A stretch of DNA of 64,000 nucleotides. Origin: Marisa cornuarietis (taxonomy: Eukaryota > Mollusca > Gastropoda > Architaenioglossa > Ampullariidae). The notes beneath the pieces were generated by a model. That model was not told the DNA's origin. It saw nothing but the letters and a program-made list of their open reading frames with translations, and did not search any database. The stretch is taken from the NCBI GenBank assembly GCA_004794655.1, contig SMMW01000018.1, positions 16,001 through 80,000 of the forward strand. The letters run 5' to 3'. A program made the position numbers and the translations under genes. Below, one piece after another: positions 49,026 to 61,732 of this stretch; the first letter of the stretch is position 1; each line of letters opens with the position of its first letter.

Positions 49026-49156
49026 GTGACACTAGTGTTTAGAAAGTCGCACAAACGTGTAACCAGTGTTAGAAGCTACTAACTAATGTGAGACTAATGT
49101 TTAAAAACTCGCACAAGCTTGTAACCAGCATTACAAGCTGCTAACTAGTGTGACAC
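49026..49156. repeat. 62-bp tandem duplication
   Basis: GTGACACTAGTGTTTAGAAA… at 49026 recurs as GTGAGACTAATGTTTAAAAA… at 49088, and starts a third time at 49150. Two diverged copies. Confidence 0.85.
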
Positions 49157-50841
49157 TCTCATGACACCGTCATCCAGTGACAGAGTTTGACCTCTGTGTC
49201 ACAAGAAAAAAAATGTCTCAACTGTGTCACAAGAAAAATATCTCAACACTGCGATGTGCTGATTTAGATTCATCTGTACAACAGCTACCATAAACGAGAC
49301 CTTGGTGACACACACATGCAAGAAGGTGACTGAGCTCATCGCTACAGACCTCAACGCCTCGTCGTCGTTGCCTGATTTAACCGAGGCAAGAGACCTCTAG
49401 CGGCGCATTCTACAGAAAATAGGACGTAAATAAAGATGGCAGCTGGAGGTCCTTGCATCATTGGTTTTCTCCATAATTTCATCCTTCAGTACCAGCCTGC
49501 AATAGGGGAGCGGTCATTCCTCACTGCTGGGTGTGCTGATCACGACCCCCATCAGGACAACAGTCATAACAACCTGGACACACACCAGTTATTATCGCTA
49601 GGAAACAAAACTTTCTGTCTTCATTTCTTTTCGTCTATCTTTATACCTCCATTTTTGTCCTCCCTCTTCTCCCTTTTGGGACTTTTGAACAGTCACAAAA
49701 ACCGGACAATCTTTCTTTCTTTCGTTCGTTCGTTCGTTCGTTTTGGCGAACCCTTCAACATCCTAAAGCAGGTAGTATTCTTGTTACTTCCTTTTATCGC
49801 TTGTAGATGTTAAGAGGAAGACACTAGCATTCAACTATCTGACATGGCAGATTGGGGGTGAAGTGACTGGAAACCTAGTTAAGACGCTGGTTGAGCCCAG
49901 CGCAGGGAATATGGCAGTTTATATCGCCATAGCCCTTCATGTGCGACGATAACTAGACATCTAGTGCCTGGCATCTATCATCGTGGTGCGGCATCAGCAG
50001 TGTGCGACTGATACACTAATAAGTTTTACGAAGCCTCCTCCGTTGACAGGCAACGCGCAGGCAGAAAATTATATCAGATGATGAATGAATTTCCCTGAGT
50101 ATTCGATACGGTTGAGCAGCACAGGATTCAGTTAGCTTGTTAACATTCCTATGTGCCATCGGCGACGACTAAATAAACCGGCAGCTTCAGGCATATCAAA
50201 CGCTTCGCGAAAAAAGATTAAGTGAAAAGGATATCAACTAAGAGTGTTCCTCCAATTATATATATTTTGGGGGGGGATTGCATACGATATTTTAATATTT
50301 TATTTTAAAGTCGTAAGGACGTATAGACATCGTTCCTTTTCGTGATTTTTTTTATTTTAGTGTTTCTTACCTTTGCAACCCTTTGTTAAAAAGCATTTGT
50401 CGAAGCATGTAATCTTAGACGATTTCTTTAAAAATCTCTCTCTCGCTCTCGCTCGCTTTCTCTCGCTCTCTCTCAAGAACGTACAGCAGATTCAGTCTCA
50501 GGCTGGCTGTTTCTCTTTGAAGACCAACTCGGCTTTGGTATGTTGCCACAGAAACCGCCCGGAGGACACTTTGAGATCAATAGTCATTAATTGACAAATT
50601 TTGCCGCTAATCCATCACCGCTGGTCCGGCGCGTGCGCACTGAGTGCCTGTCCACGCGCTCAGTGAGCAGCAGGGGACGCCACCCATGACCCGCTTACCT
50701 CCTCTGGCAAACATGGCACCGGGCCCTGAGAAAGCGGTGACAAATATGGCGCTAAGGATGGGCGCAGCATAATCTGTTTACTTCTCTTTAGAAACGTGAC
50801 CCTGGATATAGGGCAGCGGCTGGCCTGACATATGAGAGCTG

Positions 50842-50842
50842 G

Positions 50843-50892
<50 letters not shown>
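50842..50892. repeat. (GTT)n trinucleotide repeat
   Basis: Seventeen GTT units in intron 1. Confidence 0.95.
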
Positions 50893-52944
50893 CGCGTATA
50901 CACGCACACACGCACGCACTGACACACACACAAGAAAGAGAGATAGAGATTGTATAATAATTGACCTAACCATTTCATCCTGGAGGATGTCCACAAAAAT
51001 GTGTGGTAGTCATTCCTACAAAAATCTCAGACACGTTTCCTCATCTCTCTCTCTCTCTCTAAACTCATCCCCCTCTCACTCCATCCCCATCGTAGGCTGC
51101 CCATGCTCAATTTTACGAGTAGCAAAGCCTGGAGCTGTTCTGTAGAAAGGAAGGCGTGTTACTTTGCTCAGTCCCCAAGCAGTTAATCAACTTTCTGCTC
51201 CTGTGAACTTTAGAAACATGTATTTGTGGTGACTGTGGACCCCCTGCTTCTACTGGCGACCTTTCGTGTGCATTACGCTGGGGACTTGTCTCGAGGCTTT
51301 CGCCACAACAGCGACGAGGAATAATAATGTTCGATAATATTCCACGAGGAATAACTAATACAGGTGGCCTTCTTCGGGTGTTATTATTCGTTTTTGTGCG
51401 TGTATGTGTCATAGTGTAAAGTATCGTAAGGTGCATCTGATGCCTACATAAAGTGTTTCATGCCTTAATGTTTGTGTGAGTGTTGATTATTCACGAAAAG
51501 TGAGAAATAAATAAAAAATAAAGAGGATTGACTTCTAATATTGGATTTACAGGTTTATTCTTTGCTCCGGAGTATCTAACAATAGTGTTGCTGTCGTAAC
51601 ACATTATAACTGAATAATCTTTTGGCTTCATTGAAGATATGTGTTTGGCTAATACATATTTATTTAAAAAAAAATGGATGTACTTTAAGTGAAAAATAAT
51701 CTTCTCAAATGACTGTTTGTGCTACCCTATGTTTATATATGTATGTTGTTTTATTTACATATGTTTAATATTTAATAATAATATAGTTGAATGTTTGATA
51801 ATATTATTCCATGTCTATTTTATGGTCGGTTATTCTGCTATTACAAAGTAATTAAAATATCATTAACTTTCCTGTTTTTATAGACGAGGTATAAATAATG
51901 TATGAAACATCAACATTTTATAATATCTATATAAGTCAATGAAATCCAGAAACTGTAGCACGGCACCCGTCACAGCTGTTATTAAAGCCATTTTAATATC
52001 AAAAGTACCCGATAAATTTTGTGGCTGCACGCCCCAAACCTTAAAGCAAATATATGCTTTAAAGTCCAGTTTGTTTGCTAAAATATCCACACTGAAATAT
52101 TGAAAATATTTTTGAAACATGATCAATTCAAACTTTTCTTTTCAGCTAAACTTACTGACATTTCGAAAGGTTTTGAGAAATTAACCGCACACCAAACTTA
52201 TAAAATCTTTTGGCAAAAACATTTCTTCTGCTGCCTTACAGAGTATAAATAAATAAATAAATCTACACTGATGGCCACAGACAAACAAGGCAATAGATGC
52301 AGCTGATAAAAGAATGATGAAATCACGCGAAGACTGCTTCTGGCATAACGCACACAATTTGTTTATTAATTGTTGAAAGTGTCGAGAGAATGTACTTAGA
52401 AGTATTTGAGGAAAGATGAGCGATATCCTAACAGCTTCGTCGCCAGTGAATCATGATGAGAATTTTGTTGGTTTTTCAAACACTTTTCACCCACCTATAA
52501 GACTGTGCTGTCGCCTCTAGAAATCTTGTTATCTACTGACTACATTCCGTTTCTCTGCGGTTGTTGTGCCTTTATAGTAACTAAATAACCAAGTAAATAA
52601 ATAACCAAGCCTTATTTTAGAGCCACTGATCTGTACTTCACATATAATAGACCGAACAAACAATCAGGAAGAAAAGAAAATATTTGCTGAGCATGCTAAA
52701 AATGGCATAATTTTGGGTAGTGATTCCTATATGATCCAAAACGAATAATGAAAATAATAAATAGTTTTAATAATAAAGCCAGTTAGTATTGACCTTACAC
52801 AAAAACTCCGAGGCGACATAAAAAGGAAAAATAATGAGTTACTATTTTGTCCACATTATTATTGTTGTTTTCCCAATTTCCTCTTAGTAATCCTTCTCAA
52901 TGCGTTTTTATGCAATCAGTCTACTTAGTCGCGCATGCGCGCGC

Positions 52945-52946
<2 letters not shown>

Positions 52947-53033
<87 letters not shown>
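52947..53033. repeat. (CA)n microsatellite
   Basis: Two CA runs split by one T. Preceded by GCGCATGCGCGCGC, an alternating purine-pyrimidine stretch able to adopt Z-DNA. Confidence 0.95.
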
Positions 53034-53036
<3 letters not shown>

Positions 53037-53877
53037 GAAAAGCTTTAGAGATTCTTTAGTTAGTGAACAAAGAACTTCCGTTTTGATAGATTTCTCTTTA
53101 CTTAAGGTCTATTTATTTATACTATTCATTTTTAAACCTTAAAACTATTTTAAACATCAGTAAACATTCGTCATTGCGGCCTATGCTCCTCGAGGAGTAA
53201 CAAGGAATAAACTAAACATTCGTCAAATGTCAGCACAAAAAAACATACGGTTCTCTGCTTATTTCTTAGTCTTGCGAGAGAAGAAAATTAAGGGAATGCT
53301 AGCTCGTTCAGGTCGCCTTAGGCCTCCTATCTCCTCTCTTCTTCTTTTTTAACTCAGCACGACAGGAGATACTTCTAAACGCCTGGACTTGCTGCAAGTC
53401 CAACTAGACAACTGCTTCGACGTTCTCTCTCACGAAACCGTTTTCGTCTTCCTCTGCTCGCTGACATTATTGATCATTCCTCTGCTTCTATCTCTGCAAA
53501 TCGTCGACTCGGCGCACTCTCAAAAAAGCACTCCAGGCAACGTCTGACCTCTTTTGTCTGCACATCTTACCACACAATTCATTCGTTCCCATTCTCGAAC
53601 ACCTTCTGCACCTCCTCCTGCTCCAGAACCCACTCATATTCCCTGCCCAGCTCCACATGCAGTGTAACTATACTATAGATAGCCAACAACAGGTTATAGT
53701 GGTTCAGATATTGAATTTGTTTACGTGTTGTAAGATATACATGCAGAAACTGAAGTGGATAATGGGGTGGGGTGCAAAGTGGGGTGCAAACTCGTGCACT
53801 TCTATGAAAATTTATAATTCTGATTTACGACAGTTCTAAAGAACTGTTGTTGAGAGACACTAGAGAATAGGCCCCCT

Positions 53878-54023
53878 GCTAGTCCGGACCAGTCTGTTCA
53901 AGTGGTTGCTAGTCCGGACCAATCTGTTCAAGTGGTTGCTAGTCCGGACCAGTCTGTTCAAGTGGCTGCTAGTCCGGACCAGTCTGTTCAAGTGGCAGTT
54001 AGTCCGGACCAGAATGTCAAAGA
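53878..54023. repeat. 30-bp minisatellite, about 5 copies
   Basis: The unit GCTAGTCCGGACCAGTCTGT + TCAAGTGGTT starts at 53878, 53908, 53938, 53968 and 53998 (last copy diverged and partial). Each unit contains the palindrome TCCGGA. Confidence 0.95.
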
Positions 54024-54770
54024 AAATGTAAGCGACAATGACCACAGGAGCTACCTTACCTCTTCCCTGCGTTTGCTTCGCTGAATGTTTAGTTACTTCC
54101 CTTCTAATTCGTACACATGCAAACATCCTATGTCTCCTCTATCACGGGGTACTGATAGTAGCTTCTTTCCACTGGAACACAGACATAACTGGAAAAAGGG
54201 CGCCGGGTAATGAGGGACTAAGCTTGTGTACTGTCGTACACGACACGACAGATGATGGGGGACACTACATTACAGTGCAGGTAACCACTTGGGAGTCTTC
54301 GATTACTTTCTTTGAGTTTATTCTTTTTTTCTTTGTCTTTTATTTCCTTTTCTTTAATTGTTTTCTTATCGTTGTTTTTGTTGTAAACAGTACTTACCAG
54401 TAGTCGTATTAGCTATTCTTCAAAGTGCTACGTCTATGCAGATTCTCGAATCACGAAGAAGAAAATAATCATGTCTTAGTTGCATGATAAAACTTATCCT
54501 CACCTCACTGATCAAAGACGATCTCTTGGTGGAAAACGTGGCCAATGAGCCTCCGTGTATCTATCTACTGACAAGGGGAGATAACAGCAAGCCACTTCCA
54601 GACATCTTTACATAGGTAATAATTAGATAGTAATTGACACATTATTAGCAGCAACAGGAGAAGGTGGGACAGTAGCGCCATCTACATCACGTCTCTACAG
54701 AAATCCGTGATAAGATAATCACTAATGATCAGGATGTAGACTGCCATACGTTCTCGAGAGAGGTCATACA

Positions 54771-54802
54771 AGAGGTCATGAGACTCGGGGTTCAAACCCT
54801 AA
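54771..54802 (+). mobile_element. SINE-like fragment, copy C (short)
   Basis: GAGGTCATGAGACTCGGGG followed by TTCAAACCC resembles the GACC-x-TGAGG-x-TCGGGG…TTCAAA core of copies A and B. Confidence 0.3.
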
Positions 54803-55726
54803 CCTTAAGACTAACCTTTAACCTACGCACCCTCTTCGCTTCGCTTTCTTCAAGATGCTTTGACGCTTTCAGGTTCATTGCTGTCGGTTAGCCGAGACAT
54901 TCAAATGCATGCTATGCGTTTATTTATTTTGTTGAGGTTGAGTTCACGTTTAGTCTTATACCATCACTTCTCTCCCCATAGCTCAGTTTCTCTCCCCTGG
55001 CAGCGCAGCTTAAATATTAACCTCATGTTAACTTTGGAATCTTCGATTTTTTTTTAAAAAAAGCTTTACATCAGCTGGAAAAACTGCACGTGATCATTAA
55101 CTCATATGTGTCTGCTGATCACTTTCATTCACTTTCATTTCACATGATCAGTTAAACAGCTAGATGGCCGCTCACTTCATTGCCCTGAAAATATAGAATA
55201 TCACATCATTGTCTAAAACCTCGAGATTTTTTGTGCTGTACCTCCATTTTCTCCTGTTATAATAATGGGTGAGTTGTCATTGTGTGGGTGAGTCGATTGA
55301 TATGTTTAGTGTGCGACTGGCACAAAGGATGATTGTTTCGCTTGTTTTATCATAAAAACCTCTCTGGCACTAAAAGGCGTATTTTTAAGTGTTACATAAT
55401 AAATAACGAAAATATATTCGCTGTGATGTGAGCTCTGAAGATAAAATAGTCCGTTCTCGGGTATGTTGATACCAAGTGATAGGAAACAACCCAGCGACAA
55501 TTACATTATCATGCTATCACCGTCCACGAAGCTTCAAAAATGACACCGATGTTGCCGGGTATGGGATCATTACAGATCCGGGTGGGATCAAGCCAGGTGT
55601 GCGAGTGCTTGACTCGGTGGAGCTGAACGATGCATACAGGTGAGTCATCGAATTGCCTCGTTTTCCAGCAGACTTGTTCGATGAACACAGCATTCGCTGC
55701 AGAAACCACGTTCTTTTAAACCTTCT

Positions 55727-55992
55727 GGGGCCAGTTGCACAACACGTTTCTAAACCTTAAAACTGTCCTAAAGAAGAAAAATCTCTTCTTAGCCATTTTT
55801 ATGCATTGCAGAAAAACATATAAAAAATTTTACTGACAGGACGGAAAGTCAGACTTAAAAAACTTTATCTTACTTAAAGCAGTTTTAGTTTTAACAGTTC
55901 TAAAATTTTGGTGTGCACTTTAAACTAATTATCTATATAGAGTTAAGGCCTAAAGGTGTTTAAAATTAGAAATGTGTTGTGCAACTGGCCCC
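55727..55992. mobile_element. MITE with about 27-bp terminal inverted repeats
   Basis: The left end GGGGCCAGTTGCACAACAC…TTTCTAA (55727-55753) is mirrored at the right end (55966-55992), which reads the same on the other strand with one mismatch in about 27. The interior (about 210 bp) is AT-rich with no coding capacity. The size, clear TIRs and GGGGCCAGTTGCACAA ends fit a non-autonomous DNA transposon of a PIF/Harbinger- or ISL2EU-like type; that class assignment is inference. No convincing target-site duplication is visible. Confidence 0.75.
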
Positions 55993-56205
55993 TGAACTGG
56001 ACCAGTGAGGGTAGCTGTGTAGACCGACGGAACTCAGATGAAGGTTTGTAAAGTGGACCCAACCACATGTGACTCGTGGTAGTCGTGGACACATGTTAAG
56101 GAAGGACATGGCCAAACGCTTGAGCTCAAACATCTACGCATTCACACATACAAACGCATTCACACAAACACTAAGGCGTACACACATTTTCTTTATCTCT
56201 CTTTT

Positions 56206-56206
<1 letters not shown>

Positions 56207-56247
<41 letters not shown>
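56207..56247. repeat. (CT)n(CA)n microsatellite
   Basis: Short CT run, then about 17 CA units. Confidence 0.9.
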
Positions 56248-56248
<1 letters not shown>

Positions 56249-57059
56249 CGTGTGTAGCATGGCAAGTGGCTGGTATGTCATCCTAATTCCACACTCATCC
56301 AGCATCAGCGGCCAAAGCAGCTTGGCGTGTCTGTGGAGGAGGCAGCCACAACGCGGGGGCCCGGGCGCCATTAACGCGTGCAAAGAGCGCGCGACGTCCG
56401 CCAGAAAATGGCGCACTAAAAAGCAAGAAAGCAAAAAACAAAAAACAAACAAAAAAGAAAACGAAAAACGGAGCGGAGGTAATTCACCCTCAAAACCAGG
56501 GATCGATGCTGCGACTGCATGTTATCGTGCTTACCTCCCCCTGCGTTGCCAAAGAAGAGAGAAAACCGAACGCGAAAGGCAGGGAGTATGAGACATGCAG
56601 TGACTAATGATGCTTCTAGTTTATTTATTTTTATTCGTTTCATAATTTATTGATGTATAATTATAGTATTCATTTTTTCGAGTCTATGTTAATATGACTC
56701 CTACCGTGAACTTAGAGATAACAAAGTATTTTGATTTCACTTGTGATATTGTTTCTCCAATAAAACAAATTGAGTTCAGTCAAGCGGCGCCGCCATCTAT
56801 TTAAAGGGAGGCTAGCGCTCGCACCGATGCTGCGTGAAAACTTTTGTGTGACAACCTGGCAGATGATTGATTAGTTATGTAAGCACTGCTCAGACAAATG
56901 TCTGTCTTGTGTTCTTGCCTGAGCTACACACGTGTGGAGAGGAGACAACTCGCGAGTATGTGTGACTCATCCAACCTACTTCACGTGCTGCCCCCTGCAC
57001 TGTCTAACTCTTCACCAAAAATATGATTTATTTATAATTACGAGGATAAATCCATCCTT

Positions 57060-57415
57060 CGTGTTGTAGTCAATCAGTTCGTTGTTGTGTTGTTGTTAGT
57101 TGTGATATAAGAATAATCAACGTTTAAAACTGAGTTTTTTTGTTTTTGTTTGTGGTCAGTAGTTATTGGTTGTTTTGTTGCTGTTATATGTTGGTTATCG
57201 TTTGTGATTGTTTGTAGTTATTTGCTGTAAGCTGATATTACATTATTTTTTTTGTTGTTGGTAGTTGTTTTTTGTTATCTGTTGCTGTTAGTAATTGTTA
57301 GATGTTTGTTGTTAGTTGTTGCTGTTGCTTTTGTTGTCAGTAGTTTGCTAGTTTTGGGTAGTTGTTTGCTGTTAGCTGTTGTTGTTAGTTGTTGTTTTTG
57401 CTCCTGTTGTTGCAA
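57060..57415. repeat. Degenerate TTG/GTT-rich block
   Basis: A plus-strand stretch made of GTTGTTAGTTGTTGTT-like variants. Cryptic simplicity; no coding meaning was seen. Confidence 0.7.
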
Positions 57416-57779
57416 TAAGCAGAAAAGAGGGGAAGAAAATAAAAGCTTGTTTTACAACCCGTAAAATGTCTCATGCAGTAAAGATTTGTTGTGATCAGAC
57501 ATATTGACATGTGTAAGACCCCTTCTTCGTGAGCATCTCAGATGTCTCTTTTGGGATCCTTTGGATCGTCTGATGTATGAACAAGCATTTTTATGCCGAA
57601 TGTCAGTTTGTATGCTAGCCTTATAATCCTCTTTGAAATGCCAGGCGGGCGAGAAGAGCTTTATTGATGACTTGTGAGGACTCAGATGAATAAGCCCAAC
57701 ACCTTCTGCACAACGACTACACTGTGACAAAGTCTTGGTGCTGGTGCCAGGAGCACTTGCTGGTCGAGAACGCCTGATG

Positions 57780-57949
57780 GAGCCCATAGAATGTCGGATT
57801 AGTCAGAATCCTTACAGATCCTATAGAATGCCAAATGAGAAAGAATCCATGCTGATCCCGTAGAATGTCAGATTAAATAGAATCCTTACCGATCCTCCGC
57901 AATGTTACGGAAGTTTAAAAAGGGCATTGAGATCCTTTGGAATGTAGGA
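57780..57949. repeat. 37-bp degenerate tandem repeat
   Basis: Units beginning GATCC-x-x-TAGAATGTC start at 57780, 57817, 57854 and 57891, a constant 37-bp spacing. A diverged unit follows at 57931. A GAAA tract follows directly. Confidence 0.85.
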
Positions 57950-57976
57950 GCTTGTAGAAAGGCATTTCTGATCTCA

Positions 57977-58024
<48 letters not shown>
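57977..58024. repeat. (GAAA)n microsatellite
   Basis: Twelve AAAG units adjoining the 37-bp repeat array. Confidence 0.95.
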
Positions 58025-60772
58025 GCTGAAAAAAATTAAAAAATGAAGAATGAAGGTAATAAAAGAAAAAAAAGAAGAAACAAAAAAGTGATTTTTTAAA
58101 GAATTAATCAGATGCGTAATGCTTCAGACGCAGAAGCACGGCATGTTCTTTGTGGAAAGAAAACCCTGTTGTGGAAAATGGAACTGGAGGTTTTTTTGTT
58201 TTTTTTTTATATTTTTTTTTATTTTGTGTTTTGTTGTTGTTTTTTTGTAACCGCCAGTCAATTCTGCGAGGCCCTAACTGTCGCAGTTTAGCACATTTCT
58301 CCCACAGAAACGACGTCAGGTAGAAAATTAAAGTCGGCAGGGACAAGTTTTGGTGGGGATGCTTTGCTCGATCACTGTCGATAAAGCGCATTTGTGTGTA
58401 ATAATCTGATTCTGGGTAGCTTCTACAAAGGCAGCCAAGCGACTGCAGTGACACTGGCACAATAACAGACCAGGGGCCGCTTCGGTGAAAGGATCAAAAA
58501 GCAAACTGCACGGAGGCTTTTTTAAGAGAGAGAAGAAAAGAAAAAAAAAAGCAAGCTGGCATGAAAGGGCTCTCCCATTGTAAGACCCTTTCACTCGCCT
58601 TCATGGCTTCGTTTAATTCTTGTGGTGGCTCTTGCTGGCTTCAGAGCTGTGCCAGAATCTTACAGATGCACTGCAAAGATCCTGAACGAGTTTTATCCGA
58701 TCATCGAAACCGGTTCGCGATTTGGACTGACAAGCGACTACCCCTGCCACAGCGATATCATCAATTGCGCAGCTTGATTGACAACCACTAGGCGCAGGAT
58801 GCTTCTCTCCTCCCTCATTTTTTTTTCTCTTGACAACAGCCACAACAAAGTGTTTCTCTTTTTTTTCCTCCTAAAAAAATTGCTGACCGTTATTTGGACG
58901 CAGTTGGCGCATGACATTAAAAAAAACAACAACCTTGCTGCAGACATTTTTTAAAGGAATCGTGGGTGATACCTTGAGAACTCCAGCTTTTCTCTTCCAC
59001 CCGACACCCAAAAAACCTTCTCCCTCTTTGCTTGCTTTCCCTCTTTTTTTGACCACACACAATTTGACAGGCTTTCCGTATCTTTCTCTAGCGGGGGAAA
59101 TACTCCCGTGACGTCATCTCAAGACAGATAACTGGCCCAGCGTGGAAGGAACGCAAATGACCTGGGTGAGCCGTTTCATTCTTCGCCCATCGATTCCTGG
59201 GGACGCAGCAAAACACACCGCAGCTTTATCTGCAGCTTAAAGCAGCAAGATTTCCTGCAGCCGACAGTCGTCCCATGTCTATGTGTCTGCTTCCTGACAA
59301 AGTTGCGACGGGGAGCGGGAGGAGGGATGGAAAAAATGGAGGGTTTCGGAGGAAAGGGAGACTAAATCGCCGCGTCAGCAGGCCGTGTGCCCTGATGGGT
59401 TTTTAATCGACCTTCAGGCGAGCCCCGAGTGTGAGCTCGTTGCGACTCGCGCCCAGACGTCCCCACTCCCCCACCCCACCCCCACCCCCACTTACCCCAC
59501 ACCCCCGAGCAAGTCGCGAGACGGCAACTTTTTGTGTTTTCCTTGCCTCTTGGGCATGCGCAGAACTCGCGTCCGCTTCCTCGCGTCAACCTTACGGTTC
59601 CTGGCTCAATGCCGGAGAGACTGTTGTTGGCATGATGGCATGATGTATTGTGTCATTATGCGCTCGGAGGCTTGTCGGTTTTCACGCTGAAGTGCGGAGG
59701 GAGGAATATTGTGGACACTGCGCGGTGTCGGAATGGTCATTAAAGATGCCACATAAAGGATACGGCGATGTCGGGGAAGAAATGATGTCACTGCCAGTTA
59801 TATTCAAACCTTATGGGAAAATGTCATCACAGAACTGTAAAAAGCATTTAAGACAGAAAAAAACTAGGGTGGTGCCAGCCGCCATGCAACTACCTCGCTC
59901 GCTACCCTGCCTCTGTCTCTAGCCTTATGGTGTGTCTCTCTCAAGTTACGACCCTGTCCCAAGTTTGCCGTCAATTTGCTCTTCGTAACAGATTTTTCTC
60001 CATCAGAGCCACTGATAACATCTTTGGAAACATTCAGCATAAAGAATACACATTCTCCACAACAACAAGTAATAATCAACCAACCATCCCCAAAACAACA
60101 TACATCAATAACCATGCCTACATCCACACAAAACTCATTAAAGTTCACTCACTAATTGATTCGTATGCATGCCAATAATTTGCTGAATAAATAAATAGAT
60201 TTTTAAGGTTGTGTTTACTGTGATATTTTTACCTAAAAAAGACATAAACGCGTTGCTTATCCTTTATGATAAAGACATTTCGTACATTTATTTTTAATGA
60301 ACTAAACATTTGACACAGGAAGGTTTGGAATAAACATGTGTATAGAAAATAGAAAAGTAGTAAATGGATAATTGTGTTTACCTTGATTAAATGAAATTAA
60401 ACGCGACCATTTACCTTCCGGTGTTTATGTCTTACTATGTCAACATGCTATTTCACCTTATCTTAAAAATTAACACATCTAAATCTTTTAATGTCAAATC
60501 AAAATGGTTGTGTTCCCGATAAAGGGCATGGCATTCCCACTTATTTATTGTTAATGATTTATTTATTAATTATGCGATGGGCTGTACCTAATTACCTTAT
60601 ATTAATATGTTGTAGTCAACCAAACAATCATGAAAATGGTTTACAAACCTTCACAGCATATTTTTATTTATTTTTGTAACTGTTCTTTTATCCGGCTGGG
60701 TACACAACTTGTACAACATAATGCTCACCATTCAAAAAAAAACAAAAACGATAAACTTATTTTAAGCTCACT

Positions 60773-60776
<4 letters not shown>

Positions 60777-60839
<63 letters not shown>
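60777..60839. repeat. (GT)n microsatellite
   Basis: About 31 GT units. Confidence 0.95.
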
Positions 60840-60840
<1 letters not shown>

Positions 60841-61540
60841 TGGTGTTATTGCCAATAGTGAAGGTATTCATTCATTCTATCATCTAACTCTTCCCCATTA
60901 TACACTTATGAGGTCTCGTGTCAACCTCTCTCTCTCTCTCTTTCTTTCTCGCGTGCGCGCGTGCCTCCATCATGGAAATAGCTTGCGTTCATGAATATCG
61001 AGAAAGTCAAATCAACAAACTTTAAGTCGTGCGCTTTCTTACAACCAGAAGAGACATTAATTTGTCAATGACATTCTTCTTCATCACCAAAATGGTCAAG
61101 CAAGTCAGACAAAGCTGTGTGTAAGTCTCACCAGAAATCAATGGTTTGCGGTGAACATTCGGGGGATGAGAACTTGAGTCCGTATGCTGTTTGTCAAGAC
61201 ATTTGCTAATACAATGGTACTGCGGAGACTGATGTTAAGGCCTCTAGTCATTGTTAGGGGGAACCACTCTGGCATCGTAAGAGTGGTCACCCAGTTTCCA
61301 AAGTGACATTTTCTCTACACGACTTTGCTTTTCTACATTATATGGAAAACTAACAGATATAACGTGGAGGATAAGAACAGAGAGGAGAGCGGGCAATGGC
61401 GACAAGACCGACAGACAGACCGACAAACAGACTGACAGACAGACTAAAATAAATGTGTAGTTGAGGGCACCAGGTTACCAAGAAACCCGCTTGTATTGAA
61501 CGTTATAACAATGGAGGTGTTTACCTGTGGCTGTTGAAGC

Positions 61541-61660
61541 TGTTGTGTTGTAGTGCATCTCTCACCTGTTGTGATGACGATGGTCATAGTGATGGTGCTG
61601 TGTTGTTGTGTAGTGTAACTCTCACTTGTTGTGATAATGGTGATTTTAGTGATGTTGTTG
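61541..61660. repeat. 60-bp tandem duplication near the exon 1 donor
   Basis: 61541-61600 and 61601-61660 align end to end, both containing CTCAC-x-TGTTGTGAT. They lie within a TG/GT-rich stretch about 75 nt downstream of the exon 1 donor on the gene strand. Confidence 0.8.
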
Positions 61661-61732
61661 TGATGGTAGAGCGTGGGTTGCGGTGGTGGTTGAGATAGTT
61701 TGTAGTTGTGGCGGTGCTGGCGTTCTACCTAC

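Larger units (their letters stand above)
29712..61732 (-). other. Intron 1 (32 kb)
   Basis: Half of the window. It contains a CpG/CRE block (33120-33880), a LINE 3' end (34060-34322), two further LINE/SINE tails (46742-46840, 48757-48832), many microsatellites, tandem repeats at 49026-49156, 53878-54023, 57780-57949 and 61541-61660, a 266-bp MITE (55727-55992), and SINE-like fragments (41800-41856, 45410-45487, 54771-54802). The protein join DTRPSG to CPRQ is continuous, so no coding exon is hidden here. No independent gene could be supported. Confidence 0.8.
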
